Shown one piece after another: positions 35,912 to 43,957 of a stretch of DNA of 64,000 nt (position 1 is its first letter; each line of letters begins with the position of its first letter). Below the pieces are notes generated by a model that was not told the DNA's origin, did no database searches, and saw only the letters and a program-made list of their open reading frames with translations. This DNA is from JBCAWW01 sp039024315 (GTDB lineage Bacteria > Bacteroidota > Bacteroidia > J057), in contig JBCCQN010000010.1 of the NCBI GenBank assembly GCA_039024315.1, positions 24,798-88,797 on the forward strand. Reading direction: 5' to 3'. The position numbers and the translations under genes were made by a program.

Positions 35912-38548
35912 ATGAACCAACGGTATCTACCCTTAATTTTTCTCTTGCTATTTACTTTCCCAATGATTGGCTCTGCCCAAGGACTCTGTGGTACAGAAGC
36001 CACCGCCGAACAAATCGAATACCTCTCTCGTACCCGCGATGCTCGCCAAAATTATCAGTACACCAATCCCCGTAATCAGATCATATGGGTGCCAATTCAA
36101 GTACACATCGGACGCCCCTCGACAGGCCAAGGCGGTCTAAGTCCCATTCAAATACCCTTTTTACTCTCCGAGCTCAATGCATTTTATCTGACGGCCAATA
36201 TCCAGTTTTATGAGTGTTCGGCCCTTAACTATATCGACGATGATGTTTTTTACAATTTCGATTATAGTGAGGAGACAGCTTTGCTGAACGCTCACCAAGT
36301 CAGCAATGTGCTCAATATCTACTTCTTTGCTAGTCTGACTTATAATGGTGGGAACCTTTGTGGCTACAGTTATTTGCCCCCTTCGGCTGATGTGGTGATG
36401 ATGGCCAATTTTTGTAGCACTAATGGCAGTACCTTGATCCATGAAGTGGGACATTACCTTTCGCTTTACCATACGCATGGCAAGACCAATAGCGGTACTA
36501 CTGACGAATATGTGGATGGCTCTAATTGCAGCTCTGCTGGCGATGATGTTTGTGATACACCTGCTGACCCCAACTTATTTGGTAGGGTTGATATGAATTG
36601 TAACTATACTGGCAATCAGGTGGATGCCAAGGGAGATCCATTTCAGCCGATGACCAATAATATAATGTCTTATGCGCTCTCAAGCTGCCGTACGGTCTTC
36701 ACGCCTGGTCAGTTTGCTCGTGTTTCCTACAGCCTTGCTAACGATCGTAATTATCTGACTTGTGCTACTCAGCCTCCCTGTTCTACCCCCATTACGACCT
36801 ACCCTTGGCAGGAAGGCTTTGAAAACGGCCTCACGGATTGGTTTCAATATACCTTGGATGATGTGGATTGGACGCTTGGAAGTGGTCCTACGCCTAGCCC
36901 GAATACAGGTCCTAGTGCCGCCTATGAAGGCAACAACTATGTCTACATGGAAGTTACTCCCTTTAACCAATTCCCTAACCTAACTGCGGCCTTATTGAGA
37001 GAGAGTTGTTTTGATTTTCGCGGCTTAGTTGCTCCTAAGATGGGCTTGTCCTATCATATGTATGGTGCTGCTTCGGGGATCCTACTCATTCAAATCAGTC
37101 GCGATGGGGGCAATACCTGGTCTCCTAATGATATCGTTTGGCAGCAGTCTGGTGATCAGGGCAATGCTTGGCAACAAGCGGTCATTGACTTAACGGCTTT
37201 TGCGGGTCTGCCAAGGGTAAAGTTCCGATTGGGAGCCTATACAGGTCTAGGTGATGAAGGCGATATGGCCTTTGATGATATTAGTATTTATGAAGGGAGT
37301 CCATGTACGCCACCGAGTCTGAGCGTCGGTACTGTGGAGCCTTCCTGTTTTGGGGATAGTGATGGGAGTGCTTCTGCGACAGTGAGTGGTGGCCAGAGCC
37401 CCTACACTTATGCTTGGTCCACAGGAGGAACGACGCCTTCTGTTTCTGGACTTGCTGCTGGGACTTATTCTTTGACGGTAACCGATGATTTAGGTTGCCA
37501 AGTGAGTACAAACGTTAACCTGACCCAGCCGATGGCTTTGAGTTTAGCGTTCTCCGGCCAGGATGAATCCAACCCCAATGCTGTCGATGGAAGTATCGAC
37601 ATGACTATCATGGGTGGCACCGCACCCTACACGATCTCTTGGACGCATGGACCTACTACCGAAGACTTACAAAATCTTAGCGGAGGGGTTTATAAAGTGG
37701 TGGTTACGGACGCCAGTGGTTGCAATATGATTGGGGGATATACAGTAGCTACCGGAACCAGCTGTGCTCAGGGAGTAACTAGCTTTCCTTATAATGAGGG
37801 CTTCGAAAATGGGCTAGGTATTTGGAATCAAGACAATTTTGATGACTTTGATTGGACCGTAAATGCAGGAGCTACGCCTAGTAACAAAACTGGGCCGCCT
37901 AGCGCCTATGAAGGCACCTACTATCTCTACGCGGAGGCCAGCAGCAATGAAAATACCAGTGCCAGCATCAGCAGCGAGTGTATAGACCTGAGTGCATTGA
38001 CCAATGCTGAGCTTAAATTCCGTTACACCATGTACGGTCGCCATATGGGTTCTCTGGGCGTCTCGGTTAGTACTGATGGAGGGCAAAGTTGGAACCTAAT
38101 TTGGATCAAATCGGGCAACCAGGGTAAGAAGTGGCGACAAGCAAAAATCAATTTGGGCAACTACGCCGGACAGGTGATTCATCTGCGAATCAAAGCAAGT
38201 ATCGGCTCTGGCTACCGTAGCGATATAGCCATCGATAAACTGAAGATTCGTCAACTCAACAATGACCTGATCTATGAGCCCGTCTCGGCGGCCTCTAACA
38301 ATTGGAAAGTATATCCAAACCCCGCAACCGAGAAAGTGACTTTAGAACTCTCCTACCATATTGACCAAGCCAGCTTCATTCGAGTAGTAGATGCTACTGG
38401 GCGTGTAGTCATCGAAGACAAGGTGCCCGCTGAGCAAGGGATTCATCAAAAGGAATTGGATGTCAGTCATTTGACACCAGGCCTATACTTCATCACAGTC
38501 AGAAATGAGGTTTTTCAGGAGGTGCAACGCCTCCTCATCATGAGATAG
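35912..38548 (+). CDS. secreted M43-like metalloprotease with MAM and SprB modules (T9SS cargo)
   Basis: The 878-aa protein from the ATG at 35912 has a signal peptide (LPLIFLLLFTFPMIGSAQ). Its pappalysin-like M43 catalytic domain has H177-EVG-H181-YLSLY-H187 (Ser in place of the usual Gly) and a Met-turn NNIMSY. Two MAM-like domains (each starting FPYNEGFENG or YPWQEGFENG and ending with DIAIDKLKI/DMAFDDISI) bracket two SprB-type repeats (GGQSPYTYAWSTGGTTPSVSGL and GGTAPYTISWTHGPTTEDLQNL). It ends in a T9SS sorting domain (WKVYPNPATEKVTLEL...). It is probably a surface or secreted protease acting on extracellular proteins; the substrate is unknown. Confidence 0.88.
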   Translation: MNQRYLPLIFLLLFTFPMIGSAQGLCGTEATAEQIEYLSRTRDARQNYQYTNPRNQIIWVPIQVHIGRPSTGQGGLSPIQIPFLLSELNAFYLTANIQFYECSALNYIDDDVFYNFDYSEETALLNAHQVSNVLNIYFFASLTYNGGNLCGYSYLPPSADVVMMANFCSTNGSTLIHEVGHYLSLYHTHGKTNSGTTDEYVDGSNCSSAGDDVCDTPADPNLFGRVDMNCNYTGNQVDAKGDPFQPMTNNIMSYALSSCRTVFTPGQFARVSYSLANDRNYLTCATQPPCSTPITTYPWQEGFENGLTDWFQYTLDDVDWTLGSGPTPSPNTGPSAAYEGNNYVYMEVTPFNQFPNLTAALLRESCFDFRGLVAPKMGLSYHMYGAASGILLIQISRDGGNTWSPNDIVWQQSGDQGNAWQQAVIDLTAFAGLPRVKFRLGAYTGLGDEGDMAFDDISIYEGSPCTPPSLSVGTVEPSCFGDSDGSASATVSGGQSPYTYAWSTGGTTPSVSGLAAGTYSLTVTDDLGCQVSTNVNLTQPMALSLAFSGQDESNPNAVDGSIDMTIMGGTAPYTISWTHGPTTEDLQNLSGGVYKVVVTDASGCNMIGGYTVATGTSCAQGVTSFPYNEGFENGLGIWNQDNFDDFDWTVNAGATPSNKTGPPSAYEGTYYLYAEASSNENTSASISSECIDLSALTNAELKFRYTMYGRHMGSLGVSVSTDGGQSWNLIWIKSGNQGKKWRQAKINLGNYAGQVIHLRIKASIGSGYRSDIAIDKLKIRQLNNDLIYEPVSAASNNWKVYPNPATEKVTLELSYHIDQASFIRVVDATGRVVIEDKVPAEQGIHQKELDVSHLTPGLYFITVRNEVFQEVQRLLIMR

Positions 38549-38608
38549 TTATATGCTTTTTAGTCAATAAGGTTTTTGTTTGTGATACTTATCATGACTA
38601 AAATGGCA

Positions 38609-38636
38609 AGCGAGGGCAAAGTCCTCGCTTTTTTTT
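38609..38636 (+). terminator. terminator of the M43-like protease gene
   Basis: A stem AGCGAGG / CCTCGCT with a 7-nt loop is followed by a run of eight Ts. It lies between the protease gene and the convergent acyltransferase gene. Confidence 0.9.
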
Positions 38637-38640
38637 AGCA

Positions 38641-40023
38641 TTAGGCTTGAATGGATTCTCCTCTAGAAGCCTTTTTGCTCACTACTTTTTTGGCCCAACT
38701 TAGTAATTCCTTCCGAATGTTGGTAATCTTGGACAAAGTCTGATCTTTTTTAGCTGTCAGGCGATTATGCCGCCAAGTGGCCCACCATTTTTTTACCCAT
38801 TCTGAATACCTGATCGCAAAGCGACCTGTGAACAAAGCCGCGGCTAAATAGAGCATTGCGGCCCCGAAATCTCCACTGGCGATCCATACGATGAGGGTTA
38901 ATAGCAAATAGAAAATTGGAAAGATAAAATAGGCCGCTAAGGCCGTGATAGAGCTATAAAAGTGATCGTCTTTGAAAAACCTACGAGCAGGGATCCAACT
39001 TAGTTTATAGGGTAAGTAGTTGTTAATCAGACCAAAAAGGAAAAAGGGTAGTCCTAAAATTAACAGTAATTCTTGCCCGAATATTTTTAACAAGCCATGC
39101 GGCCCTTTGGCGATGGTATGGTCTCTGATCTTGAGCTTTTTGAGGCCTTCTTCATAGCTGTTCATCTTAGCTAAGAGCTCATTAGCTTGCTCAGGATTTT
39201 CTGCAACCGCAGCTTCCAGCTTGCCGACTATTTCTTGTGAAGCTGCTAGCTGAGCGGAAAGGTCGTTTTTATGAGCCCCTCGGGCAACGCTTAGCTCAGG
39301 CGCATAAATCTGCTGGACACCATGGATTAGCGGATAATGCTCCTTGTTGCGAATGTTGACGATCTGATCAGCGATCCCTTGGCGAATCTCTTTCAAGGCG
39401 CTCGTAAGGCCTTTGGACTCGTTTTCTTGGTGCTGAGCGTAGTAGTCTTTCAGATTGATAGGATCACCAAAAGTGATGAGAAGATCACGGTGAAACTTGA
39501 TATGATTGGTATAGTTCAATCCCAGCGGTACCACATAAATATCCTTCTCATAATTACTCTCCACTGCCGCTTGAAAACCGATGCGTACGATCCCTTTTTT
39601 CAAGGGTCGGATACGTTGAGTGCGGTCGTGATTCCCTTCGGGGAACAATAAGATCACGTCGTCACGCTCCAGTATTTTTACGCACTTATCAAATATCTCC
39701 GCGTTTTTCTCTCTGATGTTGGGCAGATTGTCTCTTTGACGATAAACAGGCAACATCTTAAACAGCCCCAACATAATCCACTGAAACCGATGGTTAAAGA
39801 CATCGGAGCGCGTCAAAAAAGTTACCTGTCGCTTGTGATTGGCTGCATAGATCACATTCAAAGCATCGATCAAAGCGTTTTGGTGATTAGCCGCAAAGAT
39901 TACGGGCTGATCGATCGGTACCTTCTTGTAATTTTTGACTTGTATATGGCGGTAGAAGCCCTTGATCATCGGATAGATGATCAAGTATCTCAGCACCCGG
40001 TATGTTTTGGAGTATGTGGACAT
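38641..40023 (-). CDS. lysophospholipid acyltransferase family protein (PlsC-like)
   Basis: This 460-aa protein has an N-terminal PlsC-type acyltransferase domain: VIFAANHQNALIDALN with H47 and D53 (one residue more than canonical HX4D), and LLFPEGNHDRTQRIRPLKKG for glycerophosphate binding. The C-terminal ~150 residues contain four hydrophobic helices, so it is membrane bound. It would acylate a lysophospholipid or lysophosphatidic acid. The length exceeds basic PlsC (~240 aa) because of the membrane half, a layout I recall from other Bacteroidota. Only 42 bp separate it from the BASS transporter gene upstream on the same strand. Confidence 0.85.
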   Translation of the reverse strand: MSTYSKTYRVLRYLIIYPMIKGFYRHIQVKNYKKVPIDQPVIFAANHQNALIDALNVIYAANHKRQVTFLTRSDVFNHRFQWIMLGLFKMLPVYRQRDNLPNIREKNAEIFDKCVKILERDDVILLFPEGNHDRTQRIRPLKKGIVRIGFQAAVESNYEKDIYVVPLGLNYTNHIKFHRDLLITFGDPINLKDYYAQHQENESKGLTSALKEIRQGIADQIVNIRNKEHYPLIHGVQQIYAPELSVARGAHKNDLSAQLAASQEIVGKLEAAVAENPEQANELLAKMNSYEEGLKKLKIRDHTIAKGPHGLLKIFGQELLLILGLPFFLFGLINNYLPYKLSWIPARRFFKDDHFYSSITALAAYFIFPIFYLLLTLIVWIASGDFGAAMLYLAAALFTGRFAIRYSEWVKKWWATWRHNRLTAKKDQTLSKITNIRKELLSWAKKVVSKKASRGESIQA

Positions 40024-40065
40024 AGGAGAACGCTATGGCCGCAAAGATATAGATATTGTGGGAAA

Positions 40066-40989
40066 TTAGCTTTCGGCTAGTACCGCTGGTTCTCTTCTAG
40101 ACCAAATGGTCGCTAAGCTCATACCCACTAATAGATGCCAGACGCCCCACAGCGCAGCGATCAGCGCCATGCCTCCCAAACCATCAAACAAGGCGCCAAA
40201 GACTAGAACGAGGGCAACGCCCGAATTTTGAATCCCCGTTTCGATACTAATAGAACGGCGATCCCTTTGCGGAGCTCCTACGAGATAACCACTAAAGTAT
40301 CCCGTCAATAAGGCTAGCGCATTATGTAGGAAGACTATGCCGATCACGTAAGGCACATACTTCAAAATGAACTCCCAATTACCCGCAATCGCTGCTACGA
40401 CATAGCCGCCAAAAATCAAGAGCGACAAAGCTTGAATGGGTTTGAGTGCCTTTTTGGTAAACTTGGGCAGTTTACTCGCCGTCCACATACCCAATGCCAA
40501 GGGGAGGCCTAAAACTAAGAGAACCTTGATGAAAATCGAGATGGGATCCATATCAATGTCTTCATAAAGCATCTGAGCAGCGGGGGGATAAAGACTCGCC
40601 CAAAAAGTAAAATTGAGCGGCGTCATGAAGATAGATAAAACTGTAGCGATCGCAGTGAGGGAAACCGAGAGGGCTACATTTGCTTTTGAAAGTAGGGCCA
40701 AGAAGTTAGAGACATTGCCGCCTGGGCAAGCCGCTACCAAAAACATCCCTAAAGCCATACTAGGACAAGGCTCCAAAATATTGACCAATACCCAAGTCAG
40801 GGCTGGTAAAAAGAGAAATTGCGAGGCCACCCCGATCAAAGGAATCTTGGGCTTGGCAATGACCCGTTGAAAGTCTTCCCAACGTAAATTGAGCGCTACC
40901 CCAAACATGATAAATGCCAGTGTAAAGTCCAGTAATACCAGACTTCCCTCTGAAAAATTTAATCGTATCGCGTCAATTTCTTCGCACAT
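40066..40989 (-). CDS. bile acid:sodium symporter family transporter
   Basis: This 307-aa protein has about ten helices of the SBF/BASS fold with a central PCPSMALGMFLVAACPGGNVSNFLALLSKANVALSVSLTAIATVLS stretch that holds the conserved sodium-site motif (GGNVSN) and a second IETGIQNSGVALVLVFG near the C-terminus. BASS proteins import organic anions with sodium; the substrate is unknown. Its stop lies 42 bp from the start of the acyltransferase gene, so an operon is plausible. Confidence 0.9.
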   Translation of the reverse strand: MCEEIDAIRLNFSEGSLVLLDFTLAFIMFGVALNLRWEDFQRVIAKPKIPLIGVASQFLFLPALTWVLVNILEPCPSMALGMFLVAACPGGNVSNFLALLSKANVALSVSLTAIATVLSIFMTPLNFTFWASLYPPAAQMLYEDIDMDPISIFIKVLLVLGLPLALGMWTASKLPKFTKKALKPIQALSLLIFGGYVVAAIAGNWEFILKYVPYVIGIVFLHNALALLTGYFSGYLVGAPQRDRRSISIETGIQNSGVALVLVFGALFDGLGGMALIAALWGVWHLLVGMSLATIWSRREPAVLAES

Positions 40990-41327
40990 AGCTAGTCCTG
41001 CTGTTTCCTTATAGTCGGTATGAATAAGCGTCCTCCGAAGGAGTAAAAAATCTGATACACCTTGCTTCGCAGAACGCCTATCTAATTGTTGAAGGGTTGA
41101 ATGGATGAAGTTTTGAAGGAAAAGGAAGCAATTACTAATTCAAACATTCAACAATTCAACTCTTTGGCTACTGCTTCGCAGAACGCTCATCTCTCCAAAG
41201 TTTCTTCGACTGCGCTCAGAATGACAAATTGATTTTTTATGGTTTTGGTTTAATTCTCACAAGATGTCACCTTGAGCGAAGTCGAAAGGCCTATGTAGTC
41301 TTTTGCCTGCTTCGCAGAACGCTTATC
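40990..41327. repeat. intergenic repeat cluster between transporter and VOC genes
   Basis: No gene is apparent in these 338 bp. It has three REP-like copies (41063-41080, 41171-41193, 41307-41329) and the TTCTTCGACTGCGCTCAG repeat at 41202-41226 with its inverted partner at 41265-41289. The last copy reaches into the VOC stop codon (41328-41330). Confidence 0.8.
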
Positions 41328-42401
41328 TCAGTCTTTCACTCGATTGAGCGCCATCGCTTTCAGCATCCATCTTGGCAGTGGTTTAGAAGCATCTTTGCGC
41401 TTTTTCAAGTTGAGATAGAAGTTCCATTTTTTGGCAATGGGTACCTTATGAGTCTCTACAAATTCAAGCAGAGTACCATCAGGATCTTCAATATAACTAA
41501 AAAGTCCAGCGGCTTCGCCCATATCAAATGACTTACCCAAAGCGGTAGCGCTGTCGACTGTAAAGGGATGTCCTATTTCCGCACAATAATCCCGCAGCGC
41601 ATCCATATTTTGGATGTCATAGCAAAGGTGGATATAGCCCAAATCTCCCCAAAGGCGGCCTTCAAATATCTTTTGAGGTTCGCGATCGAGCGCTTGAATT
41701 AACTCTAAAGAAGTGTGGCCAAGCATAGGCGAAAAAGGTCCGCGCATGGGTTTACTATGCGTGATGAGCATGCGGCGAAAACGACCGTTTCCACTAGGCA
41801 TACCGGCTAAATCGCCGAACGTTCCCGTCTCGTCATAAATGATCTGATCGTAACCGAGTAGCTTCGCATAGAAGGCCTGAGATTTATCAATATCGCTAAC
41901 CCCTATCACGCAACCACTAGGACCGCCGATATTTTCTGTCTTAGGTCTAAACCAATCGTCGCTACTGTGCAGCTGGAAAGGATTACCGTAGGGATCTTCA
42001 ACCCATAGGACTGGCTTGCCGCCTGGATCTTTTTGGGTATTAGAAAGTATTTTGACTCCCTTTGCACGGAAGCTTTCCTCAGCTTTGGCCACGTCTTCAC
42101 ACTTGATCCGACAGGCGTAAAGTCCCAAGTCTCCTGCCTGTATTTCAAAATCAGGACCAACAGGAGTTCGGTTGGTATATTGCCAAATTTCCATGCCGGC
42201 ACCTCCCACGCGGTTGAGGGCAAGAACGGCATGACGACTCTGGGGTTTATTATTGGTGTAAGGCAGCATGAGCTCTGCTGTAGCTGCTTCTTCGAAAATT
42301 GGCACATCCATATTGAAGTGCTGGCGGTACCATTTCCAGGCGGCGTGTACATCAGAAACTCCGATGCCGATTTGTTGAATGCCACCGATAGTATAGTTCA
42401 T
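41328..42401 (-). CDS. VOC family protein (glyoxalase/dioxygenase-like, two domains)
   Basis: The 357-aa protein from the ATG at 42401 has two vicinal-oxygen-chelate domains: one beginning GGIQQIGIGVSDVHAAWKWYRQHF and containing KPVLWVEDPYGNPFQLH, the other beginning GCVIGVSDIDKSQAFYAKLLGYDQIIYD and ending FSYIEDPDGTLLEFVETH. Such proteins bind one metal ion; the conserved E/H ligands at the domain ends (NPFQLH, LLEFVE) are visible. The substrate is unknown. The repeat at 41307-41329 abuts the stop. A TTG 27 bp upstream of the ATG was rejected as the start. It ends up 57 bp from the SDR gene, on the same strand, so a common transcript is likely. Confidence 0.8.
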   Translation of the reverse strand: MNYTIGGIQQIGIGVSDVHAAWKWYRQHFNMDVPIFEEAATAELMLPYTNNKPQSRHAVLALNRVGGAGMEIWQYTNRTPVGPDFEIQAGDLGLYACRIKCEDVAKAEESFRAKGVKILSNTQKDPGGKPVLWVEDPYGNPFQLHSSDDWFRPKTENIGGPSGCVIGVSDIDKSQAFYAKLLGYDQIIYDETGTFGDLAGMPSGNGRFRRMLITHSKPMRGPFSPMLGHTSLELIQALDREPQKIFEGRLWGDLGYIHLCYDIQNMDALRDYCAEIGHPFTVDSATALGKSFDMGEAAGLFSYIEDPDGTLLEFVETHKVPIAKKWNFYLNLKKRKDASKPLPRWMLKAMALNRVKD

Positions 42402-42458
42402 ATGCTTAGGGTGATTTTGGCCGTGCAATATAGCAAGATTTCCTTCAAGCAGATGAGC

Positions 42459-43256
42459 CTAGCTGGCTTCTACCCGCAATCCTAACCATCTAAAGGCGGA
42501 GGGCCACCAACGCTTGAGCCAGTACATAATACGGTCTGCTTGTCCAATGACAACCTCGGCTTTTTTGCGTTCCACAGCGTGGAGAATTTTCTTTGCACAA
42601 AGATCGGCAGACAGCCCCTTTTCTTGTCCTGGATCCAATTGTCCGTGCTGGGTCCCATCAGCGGTTAAGGCATTGTAGGAGATATTGGTTTTGATACGCC
42701 CGGGGCTAACGATAGTAGTATGCACGTTGTGGGGATGAAGCTCTAACCAAGCGGACTCCAAGAAGCCGTCAAGAGCATGTTTAGAGGCGGCATAAGCGCC
42801 CCGCATGTGCCAACCAAATTTACCGGATAGGCTGCTGATCCCGACGACATGACCGCTTTTGCGTTCGACCATACCTGGAAGCAGGAGTCGAGTCAAGGCG
42901 ACTGCCCCGAAGTAATTGATTTCCATGATCCTGCGGTGAACGCTCAAATCTGTCTCCCAGACTTTGCCGCGTTGGCTGATGCCTCCATTGTTGATCAAGA
43001 CATCGACCGGCCCCCAATGGGCCTCAATCTTGGCCAATGCTGCTGGAAATGAATCTATATCTGTAAGGTCCAATGGAAGTACCAAGCAGTTCTCAGGCTG
43101 TTGACTAGCGCTTTTTACTCTTTCGAGTTCACTTTCGCGGCGTGCGGATAAGACCACTTTAGCTCCTTCTGCATTGGCCTGCCATGCCAGCGCTTCACCT
43201 ATGCCTGAAGAGGCGCCTGTTATCCAGAATACTTGGTTTTGGAATCGTTTTGCCAT
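42459..43256 (-). CDS. SDR family NAD(P)-dependent oxidoreductase
   Basis: The 265-aa protein from the ATG at 43256 (MAKRFQNQVFWITGASSGIG) is a classical short-chain dehydrogenase with TGASSGIG for cofactor binding, the NNGG motif (INNGGISQRG), and the catalytic S...YAASK (VGISSLSG ... GAYAASKHALDG). It resembles the DHRS7-like group. Residues upstream of the chosen ATG (TEIGRSFYICA) are not conserved. The cofactor and substrate are not predictable. It is divergent from hsp20, with a 25-bp palindrome between the two genes. Confidence 0.87.
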   Translation of the reverse strand: MAKRFQNQVFWITGASSGIGEALAWQANAEGAKVVLSARRESELERVKSASQQPENCLVLPLDLTDIDSFPAALAKIEAHWGPVDVLINNGGISQRGKVWETDLSVHRRIMEINYFGAVALTRLLLPGMVERKSGHVVGISSLSGKFGWHMRGAYAASKHALDGFLESAWLELHPHNVHTTIVSPGRIKTNISYNALTADGTQHGQLDPGQEKGLSADLCAKKILHAVERKKAEVVIGQADRIMYWLKRWWPSAFRWLGLRVEAS

Positions 43257-43308
43257 GGCACAAATATAGAAGGATCTGCCAATCTCTGTCATCTTGCCCC
43301 CATCATTC

Positions 43309-43333
43309 TGCCATCCTGACTGTCATTATGGCA
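43309..43333. promoter_or_regulatory. 25-bp near-palindrome upstream of hsp20
   Basis: TGCCATCCTGAC, one T, then GTCATTATGGCA: 10 of 12 arm positions pair. A related half-site (GTCATCTTGCCC) lies just upstream at about 43289-43300. The site is 86 bp before the hsp20 ATG and 53 bp from the divergent SDR start, so it could be an operator for either. Confidence 0.55.
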
Positions 43334-43418
43334 ATCAAACAAAGCGGATGGCGACAAAACGGCAAGTTTTGGCAGATGGTACATTACTTGTTTCCCAATA
43401 CATAGTAAATCAAAAATT

Positions 43419-43862
43419 ATGAGCAACGAACGGCCTTCTGACGACATGTTTGAGAATCTCAAAGAGGGATTCAGTTCTTTCGGCAAGAAAGTAACAGACT
43501 TTGTTGATGATGTTATGAACAGTGAGACGCTACAGCGTAGCTTCTCTGCTCGTGCTGACATCTACCAATATGATGATCAATATATCATCGAGCTAGAACT
43601 AGCAGGAGTGCCTAAAGAAGATGTGGATGTGAAAATCTACGAAGGCGTGCTCATCATTCGTGGTACGAAAAAGCTACCTGAAAACGCAGAGTCTCACGTT
43701 TATGATAAGCGTGAGCGGAAATTCGGTGAATTTCGCCGTGATATCGAACTGCCTGCAGGAGCTGAAATCGAAAATATCAAAGCGAAATTTGAAAATGGCC
43801 TTCTACGCATCACTTTCCCCCGCAAGGTGAAAGATGAAAGCGCAGAGATCAATATAGATTAA
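43419..43862 (+). CDS. Hsp20/alpha-crystallin small heat-shock protein
   Basis: This 147-aa protein has the alpha-crystallin domain at about 45-140: FSARADIYQYDDQYIIELELAGVPKEDVDVKIYEGVLIIRG and ENIKAKFENGLLRITFP. It ends in a short tail with EINID. Small heat-shock proteins are ATP-independent holdases. It precedes dnaK by 95 bp on the same strand, a stress-chaperone pair. A 25-bp palindrome sits upstream. Confidence 0.93.
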   Translation: MSNERPSDDMFENLKEGFSSFGKKVTDFVDDVMNSETLQRSFSARADIYQYDDQYIIELELAGVPKEDVDVKIYEGVLIIRGTKKLPENAESHVYDKRERKFGEFRRDIELPAGAEIENIKAKFENGLLRITFPRKVKDESAEINID

Positions 43863-43872
43863 GTCAACAGCT

Positions 43873-43913
43873 GATTTTTTGAATGGTTGAGTAACTGAAT
43901 CAATCAAAAAATC
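43873..43913. repeat. inverted repeat between hsp20 and dnaK
   Basis: A perfect 10-bp inverted repeat GATTTTTTGA / TCAAAAAATC with a 21-nt spacer. It is AT rich and has no T tail, so it is not a normal terminator; mRNA processing or a leader hairpin is possible. Confidence 0.5.
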
Positions 43914-43957
43914 AAGCCTTCAACAAATCAATAAATAACAACAACTAGAATAATAAT

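Noticed and set aside
43371..43390. TTTTGGCAGATGGTACATTAC upstream of hsp20 as a sigma-54 promoter
   Set aside because: The -24 GG is present but the -12 TTGC is missing at the required spacing.
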